Shown: in pieces, positions 44,973-56,386 of the stretch
Layout: every line of letters starts with the position of its first letter
Position numbering within the stretch: the stretch's first letter is position 1
Assembly (NCBI RefSeq): GCF_005869845.1
Contig: NZ_VAWF01000001.1
Location: forward strand, 1,834,414 to 1,898,413
Length of the DNA: 64,000 bases
Source of the DNA: Fodinibius saliphilus
Lineage (GTDB): Bacteria; Bacteroidota; Rhodothermia; Balneolales; Balneolaceae
Reading direction: 5' to 3'
Notes under the pieces: generated by a model
Told to the model about the DNA's origin: nothing
Databases searched by the model: none
What the model saw: the letters and a program-made list of their open reading frames with translations, nothing else
Made by a program: the position numbers and the translations under genes

Positions 44973-47900
44973 ATGAAAGCTCTAGCAAGAAAAGCGGTTG
45001 AGCGGCCTGTTACTTTTTTTATGACGAGTCTTATCGTCATCGGTTTTGGCCTTTTTGGGCTGTCAAACCTGCGGCTCAACCTTTATCCGGATGTCTCATT
45101 TCCAACAATTACAGTTTACACCACTTATGAAGGGGTAGCACCGGGAGATATGGAAACCCTTGTCACCCGTCCCATAGAAGAAGTTGTAGGTAGCATTAGT
45201 GGAGTTCGTGAAGTACGATCATCGTCCAAACAAGGTGCCTCTGTCGTTAAACTAAAATTTAACTGGGGTACCAACCTTTACCAAGCAGAATCAGACGTAC
45301 GTAAAGAGCTTGACTTTGTAAGGCGAACCATACCCGACGACGCTGAACAGCCGATTGTTTTTTCGTATGACCCAAACCAAGAACCAATTATGGTTCTGAC
45401 CTTAACCTCTAAAACCCAGAGCCCTAGAGAACTTCGTACCATGGCTCGCCAGCAGATTGAGCAGCGACTTGAACGAATACCAGGGGTAGCTTCCAGTGAA
45501 ACAGCCGGCGGCTATGAGCGCCAAATCAATATTGATATCAGCAATGAGCAGATGCGCACCTATGGGTTAGATATCTCTACCATTGCTAATAAACTTGAAC
45601 AAGAGAATATCCAGATTCCAGCCGGCGAGCTCATAGAAGGCCGTACTATATATTCACTGAGGACCATTGGTGAATTTAAAAATGTCGACCAGATACGCAA
45701 TACTGTTATTGCGCAAACAGATGATAAACCTCTGCGCCTGAAAGATGTTGCTGATGTAGAAGATGGAGTTGCTCAGCCTATTGGCGATGTGCATGTTGAT
45801 TATAATAAAGGGGTTATCATCAATGTATATCGGCAAAGTGATGCTAATGTTGTAACTACTGCAAATGCAGTTGTCGAAAATCTTGATGACCTCCAAAAAC
45901 CTCTTCCCAGTGGAGTTGCAGTGGATGTATTGACAAACAAGGCCGAATTTATAGAAATGTCTATTGACAACCTACTTTGGACAGGCCTACAGGCCATTAT
46001 CCTGGTGGTTCTTATCTTATTGGCTTTCTTACACAGTGGTAGATCTGCTCTTATTATAGCTATCTCAATACCTGTATCGATTATCTCCACTTTCAGTATT
46101 ATGGACTGGACAGATCTTAGCCTGAATATCATTTCACTCTCAGGACTTACCCTTGCTGTAGGTATGGTCGTGGATGATGCTGTTGTAGTTCTGGAGAATA
46201 TTTTCCGTTTCAAAGAAGAGGGCCATAATAAAAGCAAAGCCTCTGTCTTTGGAGCTCAGGAAGTAGCAGTCCCAGTCGTTATTTCAACACTTACAACACT
46301 CGTTGTCTTTATTCCAATTCTCTTTGTACCTGGTATTGCGGGATTCTTGTTTCGCGATTTAGCTCTTACTATCTCCTTCGCACTTATCGTATCATCGCTG
46401 GTAGCACTCTCTTTAATACCTATGATGAGTTCAATTCTATTAGATACTGATGAAGAGGGTGAACAAAAGAACAAAGACTCTTACCTAAAGCAACTTCTGG
46501 ATTGGAGCCGTGGTAATATATATAAGCGCATTCTTGCTTCTCCGCTTCTATTATTAGGTGCTATTCTATATCCAATATTTTGGATAATTCGACTGGTCGG
46601 GAACAGTATCGCTTCCTTCTTTAGTAACAAAATTGCCCCAGTTACCAGTAACTTTCTAGATAGATTAGAGCAATCTTACAAACGCAGATTAGATTCACTC
46701 CTCAATAACAGTGGGACTGTTATAATATCAGCAGTAATTTTATTCTTGGTAACTCTTCCCATTTTTAATCAGCTGGGGGGAGAGTTTTTTCCAAAGGTTG
46801 ATGATAACTCCTTTATTCTGGATGTACAACGAAATCCTGGGGTTAGCCTCATCGAGCTGGAACGATCAATTGCCCAGGCAGAATCAATAATCAACAAAAA
46901 TGTACCTGAGGCGAAACTAGTAGTCGCAGACTTTGGAGATAAAGAAGGAATAGAAGGTGCAGACAGCCCCGGCGGCTATCAAGGAACCATTAGTGTTGAA
47001 CTGGTTTCTCAAGATCAACGAAAACGATCAGAATCCGTCATTGTATCCAGTCTGCTTAAAAAGCTTGAAGATGTTCCTGGAACTAATATTAAAGAAATTC
47101 AGCAAGATCCATTAAGCCCTGAAGGTGAAAGTGGGCTGGTAGTCCAAATTTATGGTTATGAACCGCAAACAAAAGAAGATCTGGCCAATGGTGTAAAACA
47201 AAAACTTCGTGAGATTGATGGAATTGTAAATGTCTTTAGCACCGCCGACCAAGGGCGTCCCGAACTGCGCGTAACCATGGATCGAGAGCGAATTTCTCGT
47301 ATCGGAATGACCACTTCAGATGTAGCTAATGCACTCAGCAACGCCATCAAAGGCAATATTGCAACAACCTATGTTGACAAGGGAGTTGAATTTGAGGTAC
47401 TCGTTCAACTGGATGAACTGGATAAAGCAGCTGTATCAGACCTTCGAAATTTACAAATTCAAACTCCTTCCAATGGTTGGGTACCTCTATCTAACCTAGC
47501 CCGAATCGAACGCTATCAAGGGCCTACAAATATCTTAAGAATTAACCAAGAGCGTGTTACTGAAGTATCTGCCGACTTATCAGAAATGGACCTCAAAGCA
47601 GCATCAGTGCAAAGCCGGGAAAAGCTAGAGAATATTAATTGGCCCGAAGGATATCGATATGAAATAGCCGGCTCAGCAGAAGAGCAACAAGAATCCTTCA
47701 ACTTTTTGGTACTGGCATTCATGATTGCGGGAATACTCACATATATGGTTATGGCCTCGCAGTTCGAGAGCTTAGTAGAACCCTTTATTATTATACTAAC
47801 TATACCGCTTGCTCTAACGGGAGTTTTACTAATCCTCTGGATTACCGGCACCTCTATCAGTGTAACCTCAATGGTTGGTCTAATTTTGTTATCTGGTATT

Positions 47901-48248
47901 GTGGTAAATAATGGAATTGTCATGATTGATTACATCAAAATATTACAAGCTCGTGCTTATTCACGACACCAAGCAATTGTTGAAGGAGCTACCCGAAGAT
48001 TACGACCTATTTTGATGACTGCCTTTACCACTATTCTTTCAATGGTACCGCTGGCCCTTGAACTTGGGTCAGGCTCGGAAACCTGGAGCCCTATGGCAAG
48101 AACGGTTATTGGCGGACTGGGCATGTCCACTCTGCTAATGCTTTTTGTAGTGCCCTGCTTATACAAACTGATAAACAGTATGGTCGAGAACTTCGGCTTT
48201 GATGCGGTGCATAAAGAAGACCCTCTCCTTCAAACTGAAGTTTCCTAA
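44973..48248 (+). CDS. RND efflux transporter 1, full proton-relay set
   Basis: A 1091-residue inner-membrane RND transporter (HAE-type) with TM1 at the N-terminus, porter domains, and the TM4 proton-relay Asp401-Asp402 (VGMVVDDAVVV) plus Lys989 in TM10 (NNGIVMIDYIK), aligning with AcrB Asp407/Asp408/Lys940. RRLRPILMTA matches the AcrB Arg971 region. Between TM6 and TM7 it has a ~50-residue insertion with an extra hydrophobic stretch (about 525-546) that AcrB does not have. It lies 19 nt after the MFP gene and 12 nt before a second RND gene, so the three form one operon. Confidence 0.92.
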   Translation: MKALARKAVERPVTFFMTSLIVIGFGLFGLSNLRLNLYPDVSFPTITVYTTYEGVAPGDMETLVTRPIEEVVGSISGVREVRSSSKQGASVVKLKFNWGTNLYQAESDVRKELDFVRRTIPDDAEQPIVFSYDPNQEPIMVLTLTSKTQSPRELRTMARQQIEQRLERIPGVASSETAGGYERQINIDISNEQMRTYGLDISTIANKLEQENIQIPAGELIEGRTIYSLRTIGEFKNVDQIRNTVIAQTDDKPLRLKDVADVEDGVAQPIGDVHVDYNKGVIINVYRQSDANVVTTANAVVENLDDLQKPLPSGVAVDVLTNKAEFIEMSIDNLLWTGLQAIILVVLILLAFLHSGRSALIIAISIPVSIISTFSIMDWTDLSLNIISLSGLTLAVGMVVDDAVVVLENIFRFKEEGHNKSKASVFGAQEVAVPVVISTLTTLVVFIPILFVPGIAGFLFRDLALTISFALIVSSLVALSLIPMMSSILLDTDEEGEQKNKDSYLKQLLDWSRGNIYKRILASPLLLLGAILYPIFWIIRLVGNSIASFFSNKIAPVTSNFLDRLEQSYKRRLDSLLNNSGTVIISAVILFLVTLPIFNQLGGEFFPKVDDNSFILDVQRNPGVSLIELERSIAQAESIINKNVPEAKLVVADFGDKEGIEGADSPGGYQGTISVELVSQDQRKRSESVIVSSLLKKLEDVPGTNIKEIQQDPLSPEGESGLVVQIYGYEPQTKEDLANGVKQKLREIDGIVNVFSTADQGRPELRVTMDRERISRIGMTTSDVANALSNAIKGNIATTYVDKGVEFEVLVQLDELDKAAVSDLRNLQIQTPSNGWVPLSNLARIERYQGPTNILRINQERVTEVSADLSEMDLKAASVQSREKLENINWPEGYRYEIAGSAEEQQESFNFLVLAFMIAGILTYMVMASQFESLVEPFIIILTIPLALTGVLLILWITGTSISVTSMVGLILLSGIVVNNGIVMIDYIKILQARAYSRHQAIVEGATRRLRPILMTAFTTILSMVPLALELGSGSETWSPMARTVIGGLGMSTLLMLFVVPCLYKLINSMVENFGFDAVHKEDPLLQTEVS

Positions 48249-48260
48249 TTCAATACTGCT

Positions 48261-51200
48261 ATGAAAAAGTTTTCGTTAGCTGAACGTATACTTAAACGAC
48301 CTATCACAGTGATCATGGCTACACTAGTGATTATCGGCTTTGGGTCATTTGCGCTCTCGAATCTTAAAATCACAATGTATCCTTCTTTTAATATCCCGGT
48401 GCTTGCTATACAGACCACCTATGGCAATGTTGCTCCTGAAGACATGCAAGAACTCGTAGTCGAGCCAATAGAAGGCGCGGTATCAGCCATACAGGGTATC
48501 GAAACCATGGATGGGAACATTGACAAGGGTAGCGCTTTTATCATCCTTAGACTCAAAAATGGCATCGATATACGCCGAACGGAACTGAAGGTGCGGGAAG
48601 CCATATCGCGGATTAGAAATGAACTACCGGCCGAAGCCTCCGAACCGATTATATTCCAGTTTGATCCCGAAAATATGCCCATCATGCGGCTTAGCCTTGA
48701 AGCCGAACAAAAAGGTCTTGATAAACTCCGACGCCTTGGAATAGAGTTCGTTGAACCGCGTATCGAGCGACTGGAAGGGGTAGCCTCAGCTGATACCCGG
48801 GGTGGACTTGAACGCAAAATATTTGTGAATGTAGACCCTATGTCCCTGGCACAACATCGCCTGGTTCCATCAGACCTAGAGAACGCACTACGGTCTAATA
48901 ATGTGCAGGTTCCTGTGGGCGATATTGTGGCAGGTACAAAAAGCTATAGCATTAGGGCACAGTCGATGTATGGGCAAGTAGAAGAGATTAAACAAACGAT
49001 TATCAAAACAAATAATAATGATGTTCCCATACGTATTAAAGATGTAGCGAATGTCAGCGATAGCTTCGCCGATATCTCTACGCTCGTTGAAATCAATGGC
49101 AAAAACAGTGTTACTCTTGATATATACAAAAAGTCTGACGCTAATACACTAGATGTGGCAAATGCCGTAACCACTCAGCTCAATACCATTAATGCCAATC
49201 TACCAAAAGGTGTCAGCTTACAAGTACTTACCAACGATGGTCAAAATGTTGAAAATTCCATCTCTAACCTCACCCAGTCAGCTTTAGCCGCCCTTATCGT
49301 AGTTATAATAGTACTTCTCATATTTTTGGGCGGATGGCGAATTTCATTAGTGGTAGCGGCTTCCATTCCCGTTTCGGTGACCGCTACCTTTGCAGCGATG
49401 TATGCGGCAGGACTTACTCTTAATATCTTGACGATTACTGCTCTTGCGCTTGCCATTGGCTTACTTGTTGATAATGCTATTGTTGTTTCAGAAAGTATTG
49501 CTCGTAAACTCGAAGAAAATCTTCCAAAAATGCAGGCAGCACTGGAGGGAACAAACGAAGTGATCGGAGCGCTGCTGGGGGCAACATTGACCACATTAGG
49601 TGTTTTTGTTCCCATAATCGGATTGTCTGGAGTTGCAGGTCAGTTTTTTGCTCAGTTCGCCATAACAATCAGCATGTCTATTGCAATCTCTTTCTTAGCC
49701 TCCATCATATTGGTCCCTGTTTTAGCTCTACTTTTTCTGAATAAAGAAGAGTTTCAACGTCACAGTTCCTCATTCCAGGCTATTCATAAGATTGAAAACT
49801 GGTATGAAGATTCACTCCGTTGGCTCATGTTTCATAAGTGGACAACAATCGTTTTTGTTTCATTAATTCTTGGAGGAACATACCTTCTATTTTCAAATCT
49901 TGAATCTGAATTTTTGCCGGATACTGATAGTGGCCAGATCTCTGTTGGGGTTGAACTACCTACCGGTACAAAACTTGTTAAAACAGCACAGGTTCTCCGT
50001 AGCTTTAGTGAAGAACTCAAGCAAAAAGAGGTGGTTGAAACCGTTATTACTCAAATAGGCCAAAGTGGATGGAATCAACGGACCAATGAAGGAGAACTCA
50101 ATATTAATCTGATTGAAGCTGATAAGCGTGATATTACTACGAATAAATTTTCAGCAAACCTTCGCCAAACTCTTAAAGCACCGGGTGTAGAAGTAAATAT
50201 TCGAGGGAGCGGTGGTTTTTCCGGCTTTAGCAGCGGAATCCGCTTGAGTGTAGTAGGTCCTGATATTGATATATTACAAGGTATATCAGACAAAATTGAA
50301 AGAAACTTACTTCAAGATTCAACTGTTATTTCTGTCGATAATGGCTGGACAGACCGCACACCCGAACTTAGATATTATGTAGACAGACAACGTATTAGCC
50401 GGGTAGGAAGCTCGCTTAATCAAGTTGCGCGTTCTTTAAAAACACAAGTCCAAGGAACACGAGTAGGATTTCTACGCCAAGAAGGAAGAGAAATACCTAT
50501 TGAAGTACGAGCCAATAAATCTTCCCTTACAAGCCGTGAACAGCTTTATGATCTTGAGTTAATTCAGGCGGATAGTCAACGTATTCCTGTTGCCGGGCTA
50601 GGAAAATTTGTAAGTGCAGAGGGCTTTAACTCTATTGAACGTCGAGATCGAGAAACTGTACTGGATATTAATATCGAAGTAGATGGAAATCCCAGCGAAT
50701 ACCGAGAACAGATAACTTCTTTCCTCAAAGAAGAAATTATATTACCCGAGGGCTACCGTTACGAGTTTACCGGAGGGACCCGTGACTCTGAGGAAGGCTT
50801 TTTTGAAATATTACGATCTCTGATATTTGCCATATTACTTACATACATGATTATGGCATCTTTATTTGAGAACTTTCGTGACCCCTTTATCATCTGGTTC
50901 ACTATACCGCTTGCATTCTTTGGTGCTTTAGTGGGCCTTTGGATATTACAAACCCCACTGAGTGCTACTGCCTATATTGGTATGTTTATGCTCGTAGGTA
51001 TTATTGTTAATAATGGTATCGTTCTCGTTGATTATATGCACTTGTATTCGAAATATAATGAACACTCCGATTCACTTTTCAACAATGTAATTGAAGCATG
51101 TAAAAGAAGACTTCGCCCTATTCTTTTAACAGCCCTTACCACTATCTGTTCAATGATACCTTTATCATTAGCCATCGGTACCGGTGCCCAAATTTGGGCA

Positions 51201-51335
51201 CCGCTTGCACGTGCTGTTATTGGCGGCCTCTTTTTCGGCTCAGTTTTGACACTTTATATCATTCCCGCCTTTGTAATGGGGATCAGTAAAAAAAGAAGAA
51301 ACGCGATCAATGAATACAGAACTTCTTCTAAATAA
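48261..51335 (+). CDS. RND efflux transporter 2, altered proton-relay residues
   Basis: A 1024-residue RND transporter in tandem with the previous one. At the AcrB relay positions it reads Asp404-Asn405 in TM4 (LLVDNAIVV) and His927 in TM10 (NNGIVLVDYMH), so the second Asp and the Lys are replaced; the RRLRPILL motif is kept. Together with transporter 1 this resembles MdtB/MdtC, where two different RND subunits share one adaptor and work as a heterotrimer. Whether this subunit translocates protons is doubtful but not settled, since Asn occurs at this site in some RND families. No terminator is obvious after the stop at 51335. Confidence 0.9.
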   Translation: MKKFSLAERILKRPITVIMATLVIIGFGSFALSNLKITMYPSFNIPVLAIQTTYGNVAPEDMQELVVEPIEGAVSAIQGIETMDGNIDKGSAFIILRLKNGIDIRRTELKVREAISRIRNELPAEASEPIIFQFDPENMPIMRLSLEAEQKGLDKLRRLGIEFVEPRIERLEGVASADTRGGLERKIFVNVDPMSLAQHRLVPSDLENALRSNNVQVPVGDIVAGTKSYSIRAQSMYGQVEEIKQTIIKTNNNDVPIRIKDVANVSDSFADISTLVEINGKNSVTLDIYKKSDANTLDVANAVTTQLNTINANLPKGVSLQVLTNDGQNVENSISNLTQSALAALIVVIIVLLIFLGGWRISLVVAASIPVSVTATFAAMYAAGLTLNILTITALALAIGLLVDNAIVVSESIARKLEENLPKMQAALEGTNEVIGALLGATLTTLGVFVPIIGLSGVAGQFFAQFAITISMSIAISFLASIILVPVLALLFLNKEEFQRHSSSFQAIHKIENWYEDSLRWLMFHKWTTIVFVSLILGGTYLLFSNLESEFLPDTDSGQISVGVELPTGTKLVKTAQVLRSFSEELKQKEVVETVITQIGQSGWNQRTNEGELNINLIEADKRDITTNKFSANLRQTLKAPGVEVNIRGSGGFSGFSSGIRLSVVGPDIDILQGISDKIERNLLQDSTVISVDNGWTDRTPELRYYVDRQRISRVGSSLNQVARSLKTQVQGTRVGFLRQEGREIPIEVRANKSSLTSREQLYDLELIQADSQRIPVAGLGKFVSAEGFNSIERRDRETVLDINIEVDGNPSEYREQITSFLKEEIILPEGYRYEFTGGTRDSEEGFFEILRSLIFAILLTYMIMASLFENFRDPFIIWFTIPLAFFGALVGLWILQTPLSATAYIGMFMLVGIIVNNGIVLVDYMHLYSKYNEHSDSLFNNVIEACKRRLRPILLTALTTICSMIPLSLAIGTGAQIWAPLARAVIGGLFFGSVLTLYIIPAFVMGISKKRRNAINEYRTSSK

Positions 51336-51535
51336 TACTTTCAGTCAGTACATTGTCAATGATCTATAATCAATTTTTTAGACTGATAATCTATTCTTAT
51401 CAAAACAATTATTCAAAATTCACGTTACATGTATTACCTCTGAGATTTAATAAGAAGATGGAAATATTGGACAAAAAGATTGTATATTTATGCAAAGCAT
51501 CTAGAAAACGAGATTAAATTTTAAATCATATTATT

Positions 51536-51853
51536 ATGAGTAAATCAAAAGATTTTACACTTGGCCTAATATCAGGTGCTCTTGTGGGATCAGCTATCGC
51601 ACTATTATATGCACCCGATAAAGGAAGTAACACCCGTGATGTTCTCTCCTACAGACTTAGTAACTACCTAGATGAGCTCACTCACCTCATTGATAAACTT
51701 TCCGACGAGAAAAAGTCCATATCTGAGGCGAAACGAAAAGGGGATTTAGTAGTAGAAGATGCGAAAGATCGTGCAGAAGATTTAATTCGTGAAGCAGAAG
51801 ATCTCCTTAATACTATTGAAGATACTAAAGAGGGTGAGAACAAAGCTGATTAA
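51536..51853 (+). CDS. YtxH-domain protein
   Basis: A 105-residue small protein with the YtxH pattern: a short N-terminus (MSKSKD), a glycine-rich hydrophobic helix (LGLISGALVGSAIALLYAP, about residues 8-26), PDKGSNTRD, then a long charged coiled coil rich in Lys/Glu. YtxH proteins are general-stress membrane-associated proteins of unclear function. It is a single gene with a strong terminator at 51880-51908. Confidence 0.87.
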   Translation: MSKSKDFTLGLISGALVGSAIALLYAPDKGSNTRDVLSYRLSNYLDELTHLIDKLSDEKKSISEAKRKGDLVVEDAKDRAEDLIREAEDLLNTIEDTKEGENKAD

Positions 51854-51879
51854 TAGTCACTTTCTTTCCAAATTTTTTT

Positions 51880-51908
51880 AAAGCCTCCGGTTAATCGGGG
51901 GCTTTTTT
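51880..51908 (+). terminator. Intrinsic terminator of ytxH-like gene
   Basis: 9-bp stem AAGCCTCCG / CGGGGGCTT (51881-51889 with 51896-51904, one T-G pair) and a run of T residues. It terminates the plus-strand gene before the convergent rpoC. Confidence 0.88.
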
Positions 51909-51950
51909 ATTTGTCGGCTACTAGTAAGGGCACTACGATAAAAAAAGCGT

Positions 51951-51984
51951 CTGACCATAGTGGCCAGACGCTTTAAATATTAGT
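51951..51984 (-). terminator. Intrinsic terminator of the rpoBC operon
   Basis: 7-bp core stem GCGTCTG / CAGACGC (51957-51963 with 51975-51981) with A/T flanks, followed on the minus strand by seven T residues, 22 nt after the rpoC stop. Clean end of the ribosomal protein-RNA polymerase operon. Confidence 0.9.
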
Positions 51985-52005
51985 TACTAATGATGTTTAT
52001 CGAAG

Positions 52006-55000
52006 TTATGATTCGTCTTCTTCTACATCAGTTTCAGCAGTTGCTTCTTCACCATTAGGATCGCCAGCTCCACTGAGCTCTTCGAACACTTTGGCTACTT
52101 CTTGCTCATCTTCATCCAGTTCAGTTTTCTTACCAACAATGAGATCATCATACTTACGTAGTCCCGTACCAGCAGGTACTTTATGACCAACGATCACATT
52201 CTCTTTAAGACCTTGAAGTGTATCTTTCTTAGCCTCAATAGATGCTTGTGTAAGAACCTTAGTTGTTTCCTGGAATGAAGCAGCAGATAACCAGCTTTCT
52301 GTTGAAAGTGCAGCACGTGTAATACCAAGCAGTATGGGCTTAGAAATAGCCGGTTCTGCTTCACGTGTTTCAATTTCTTCGACACCTTCTTTAATAAGTT
52401 CGTTGTTAATATCTCGAACTTCACGACGATCAAGGATTCTTCCTTGTTTGAGATCACTTCCACCGACATCGGTAACAACATATTTACCGATCAACTCATC
52501 ATTCTTATTATTGAGTTCAAATCGATCAACTTTGTCACCTTCAAGATACATAGTATCTCCGGGATCGGTTACCTCAACCTTCTGCATCATGGTGCGTACA
52601 ATCGTCTCAATGTGTTTATCATTGATTTTCACACCCTGTAGTCGGTAAACCTCCTGAATCTCATTCACGAGGTAAGACTGTACTGCATAAGGCCCTAGAA
52701 TATTAAGAATCTCTTCGGCCGGAATAGTACCATCAGAAAGTTGCTGGCCAGCTTCAACATAATCATTCTCTTGAACCAAGATATGCTTGGAAAGAGATAT
52801 AAGGTATGTCTTCTCTGTCTTACCATCTTTACTTTCAACGATAACTTCCTGCTTACCACGTTTACGACCGCCGAATCGTACAATACCATCAATTTCAGAT
52901 ACAGCAGCAGGATCACTTGGTGACCGAGCTTCAAAGAGCTCCGTAACACGCGGCAGACCCGCTGTAATATCTTTAGACTGACCGGTTGATCGCGGAATCT
53001 TAGCCAGAACCTGACCTGCAGAAACATCTTGTCCGTCTTCCACAACGATATGTGTATCAACAGGCAATGTTTTCTCACGAACGCGATCATCACTGCCCTT
53101 AACCATCAGGGTTGGAACCAGTGAACGATCTTTAGAGTCAATTACAACTTTCTCGCGGTGACCTGTTTGAGCATCAGTCTCTTCAGAAAACGTGATATCT
53201 TCCATGATATCTTTGTACTCAACAGTACCGTCGATCTCAGCGTAAATATTCGCATTATAAGGATCCCACTTACAGAGTGGTACTCCTTTCGGTATCTCAT
53301 CGCCTTCTTCAACGAGAAGCTCTGAACCGTAAGGAATATTATAGGTCGTAAGAACCTTTCCTTCCTCATCTACGATTTTAATTTCACCGGCACGACTTAA
53401 TACAACATCATGCAGTTCTTCACCGTCATCATATTCGACAACGCGGATATTTTCAAACTCAACTTCACCTTCGAACTTCGCTTTATGCTGTGATTCTGAC
53501 TCCATACGAGAAGCAGTACCACCAACGTGGAATGTTCGTAGTGTAAGCTGCGTACCAGGCTCACCAATAGATTGAGCTGCAATAACACCTACAGCCTCAC
53601 CTACCTGTACCATTGTACCACGTGACAAGTCACGTCCATAGCATTTTGAACATACACCGCGTTCGGTTTCACACGTAAGTACAGAACGGATCTCTACCTC
53701 TTCAATTGAAGTCTCCGCAATACTCTTTGCGACCTTTTCATCAATCATCTGATTTGATTCACAAAGAAGCTCATCAGAGATAGGATCATAAATATCGTGT
53801 AATGAAACTCGTCCAAGAATACGATCTTCCAGGCTCTCGATAACATCTTCGTTATCTTTCAGAGCTTTCATCTTAATTCCACGGAGGGTTCCACAATCTT
53901 TCTCATTAATAATAATATCCTGAGAAACATCTACAAGACGACGCGTTAAGTAACCGGCATCAGCAGTTTTAAGTGCAGTATCGGCAAGACCCTTACGCGC
54001 ACCGTGAGTAGAAATAAAGTACTCAAGAACCGTAAGACCCTCTCTGAATGAGGATAGAATTGGATTCTCAATTACCTCGTTTCCTTCTTGCATAGAACTC
54101 TTCTGCGGCTTAGCCATCAGTCCACGCATACCACCAAGCTGACGAATCTGCTCTTTTGAACCACGAGCACCGGAATCAGCCATCATAAATACTGGGTTAA
54201 ATCCATCACGATCAGAGGTCAATGCCTCAAACAATGATTCAGAAACCCTGTTAGTGGTACTTGTCCACTTATCAATAACCTGATTATATCGTTCGTTATC
54301 GGTAATGAAACCCATTTCGTAACGATCAGTTATTTCAGCAACCTCATCTTGAGCTTTCTGTATTAACTGTTGTTTTTCATCAGGGATTACAATGTCTTCA
54401 AGGCTAAAGGAAAGCCCGCCTGTAGTTGCTTGGTTGAAGCCTAGACGTTTCATTTCGTCAAGGAATTCAGCAGTACGTGATGTTCCTACTTCATAGTGAA
54501 CATCCCCAATAAGAGAACGCAGTTCTTTCTTACCAAGCGTACGGTTAATATACCCCATCTCATCAGGCAGTATCTTATTAAAGACAACTCGACCTGTTGT
54601 AGATTTGATGATTTCATAACCATCACCGTCTTCTTTTGGAATACGGATATTGATTTTCGCGTGCATATCTAAGCGGTCGCGATCATATGCAATAAGCACC
54701 TCATCGAGGTTGGCAAAGGTTTTACCCTCTCCTTTCTGATCACTGGCCATCTTGGTCAGGTAATAAATACCCAAGACCATATCCTGTGATGGTACCGCAA
54801 TAGGACCACCATTGGCAGGACTTAAGATATTATGAGAGCCTAACATTAATACAGATGCCTCTAATATTGCATCATGGCTTAATGGAAGGTGTACAGCCAT
54901 CTGGTCACCATCAAAGTCAGCGTTAAATGCTGTACATGAAAGTGGGTGCAGACGTACTGCTTTCTCTTCAATAAGCACGGGTTGATACGCCTGGATACCA

Positions 55001-56334
55001 AGCCTGTGCAATGTTGGAGCACGATTCAGCATGATTGGGTGTCCGTCAATCACGTTCTCAAGGACCTCCCATACAACTTGATCTCTGCGGTCTACAACTT
55101 TCTTTGCAGATTTAACCGTTTTAACATAACCACGCTCAATGAGTCGGCGGATAATAAATGGCTTATAAAGCTCTACAGCCATCTCTTTCGGCAAACCACA
55201 TTGGTGCATCTTAAGCTCAGGGCCAACAACAATAACAGAACGACCCGAATAGTCAACACGTTTACCGAGCAGGTTCTGACGGAAACGACCACTCTTCCCT
55301 TTCAGCATATCACTGAGAGATTTCAGAGGTCGATTGTTGTTACGTACCGCGTTAGATTTTCTCGAATTGTCGTAAAGTGAATCAACTGCTTCTTGCAACA
55401 TGCGCTTCTCGTTGCGGAGAATAACGTCTGGTGCTTTAATATCAATCAAACGCTTCAGACGATTATTACGAATAATCACCCGACGGTAAAGATCGTTAAG
55501 ATCAGAGGTAGCAAATCGGCCGCCTTCAAGAGGTACCAATGGCCGCAGTTCCGGTGGAATTACCGGAATAACACTCTGGACCATCCATTCAGGACGGTTT
55601 TCAGTGTGTTGGTTTGCAGCTCGGAAAGATTCAATAACTTGCAGGCGCTTCAGCTTCTTTTTCTTACGCATCTGCGAAGTTTCGTTCCGTGCCTCATAAC
55701 GAAGACGATAGGCAAGCTCATCAAGATCTTGCGTAGAGAGCAGCTCTTGAATAGCCTCAGCACCTTCTTTAGCGCGGAATTTCTCTTTATTATCGTCATC
55801 CATCTCCCATTGATCTTCAGGGAGTTGTTCCTGGATGTCATAATATTCTTCCTCTGAGATCAGATCGCCTTTCTTGTAACCAAGATCACGAGCAACACCG
55901 GGATTCATCACGACGTATGTTTCGTAATAGACAATCTTCTCCAGATTCTTTGAAGAATATCCGAGTAAGTATGCTAATTTATTTGGTAGTGATTTGAAGT
56001 ACCAGATATGAACTACAGGTACGGTAAGCGAAATATGTCCCATTCGCTCACGGCGTACTGCCTTTCTAGTTACTTCAACGCCGCAACGGTCACAAATAAT
56101 CCCTTTATAACGGATTCGTTTGTATTTACCGCAGTGGCATTCATAATCTTTAACCGGACCAAAGATCTTTTCACAGAAAAGACCGTCCATTTCCGGTTTA
56201 AAGGTACGATAGTTAATTGTTTCGGGAGTTAAGACTTCGCCATGCGACCGAGACAAAATAGTCTCTGGTGACGCAAGGGATATACCAATTTTATCGAAGT
56301 CTTTCGAAACTGTTAATGTATTAGTAGTCGGCAA
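52006..56334 (-). CDS. rpoC: RNA polymerase beta-prime subunit
   Basis: A 1442-residue catalytic subunit of RNA polymerase. The N-terminal zinc site is Cys66/68/81/84, the active-site NADFDGDQM is at 471-479 with Mg-binding Asp473/475/477, and the second zinc cluster is near [11 protein letters not shown]. Length is near E. coli (1407). It starts with TTG, and a perfect GGAGGT sits 6 nt upstream (56341-56346), which decides the start because no in-frame ATG is close. It is last in the rplK-rpoC transcript, 52 nt after rpoB, with a clear terminator downstream at 51951-51984. An acidic C-terminal tail ([14 protein letters not shown]) is present. Confidence 0.97.
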   Translation of the reverse strand: MPTTNTLTVSKDFDKIGISLASPETILSRSHGEVLTPETINYRTFKPEMDGLFCEKIFGPVKDYECHCGKYKRIRYKGIICDRCGVEVTRKAVRRERMGHISLTVPVVHIWYFKSLPNKLAYLLGYSSKNLEKIVYYETYVVMNPGVARDLGYKKGDLISEEEYYDIQEQLPEDQWEMDDDNKEKFRAKEGAEAIQELLSTQDLDELAYRLRYEARNETSQMRKKKKLKRLQVIESFRAANQHTENRPEWMVQSVIPVIPPELRPLVPLEGGRFATSDLNDLYRRVIIRNNRLKRLIDIKAPDVILRNEKRMLQEAVDSLYDNSRKSNAVRNNNRPLKSLSDMLKGKSGRFRQNLLGKRVDYSGRSVIVVGPELKMHQCGLPKEMAVELYKPFIIRRLIERGYVKTVKSAKKVVDRRDQVVWEVLENVIDGHPIMLNRAPTLHRLGIQAYQPVLIEEKAVRLHPLSCTAFNADFDGDQMAVHLPLSHDAILEASVLMLGSHNILSPANGGPIAVPSQDMVLGIYYLTKMASDQKGEGKTFANLDEVLIAYDRDRLDMHAKINIRIPKEDGDGYEIIKSTTGRVVFNKILPDEMGYINRTLGKKELRSLIGDVHYEVGTSRTAEFLDEMKRLGFNQATTGGLSFSLEDIVIPDEKQQLIQKAQDEVAEITDRYEMGFITDNERYNQVIDKWTSTTNRVSESLFEALTSDRDGFNPVFMMADSGARGSKEQIRQLGGMRGLMAKPQKSSMQEGNEVIENPILSSFREGLTVLEYFISTHGARKGLADTALKTADAGYLTRRLVDVSQDIIINEKDCGTLRGIKMKALKDNEDVIESLEDRILGRVSLHDIYDPISDELLCESNQMIDEKVAKSIAETSIEEVEIRSVLTCETERGVCSKCYGRDLSRGTMVQVGEAVGVIAAQSIGEPGTQLTLRTFHVGGTASRMESESQHKAKFEGEVEFENIRVVEYDDGEELHDVVLSRAGEIKIVDEEGKVLTTYNIPYGSELLVEEGDEIPKGVPLCKWDPYNANIYAEIDGTVEYKDIMEDITFSEETDAQTGHREKVVIDSKDRSLVPTLMVKGSDDRVREKTLPVDTHIVVEDGQDVSAGQVLAKIPRSTGQSKDITAGLPRVTELFEARSPSDPAAVSEIDGIVRFGGRKRGKQEVIVESKDGKTEKTYLISLSKHILVQENDYVEAGQQLSDGTIPAEEILNILGPYAVQSYLVNEIQEVYRLQGVKINDKHIETIVRTMMQKVEVTDPGDTMYLEGDKVDRFELNNKNDELIGKYVVTDVGGSDLKQGRILDRREVRDINNELIKEGVEEIETREAEPAISKPILLGITRAALSTESWLSAASFQETTKVLTQASIEAKKDTLQGLKENVIVGHKVPAGTGLRKYDDLIVGKKTELDEDEQEVAKVFEELSGAGDPNGEEATAETDVEEDES

Positions 56335-56340
56335 GGATGT

Positions 56341-56346
56341 ACCTCC
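56341..56346 (-). promoter_or_regulatory. Shine-Dalgarno deciding TTG start of rpoC
   Basis: GGAGGT read on the minus strand, 6 nt before the TTG at 56334. The perfect anti-SD match and ideal spacing support TTG as the true initiation codon. Confidence 0.85.
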
Positions 56347-56386
56347 GGATTGACTTTATTTAACAGTGTAAATTCTGTTGTTATAA

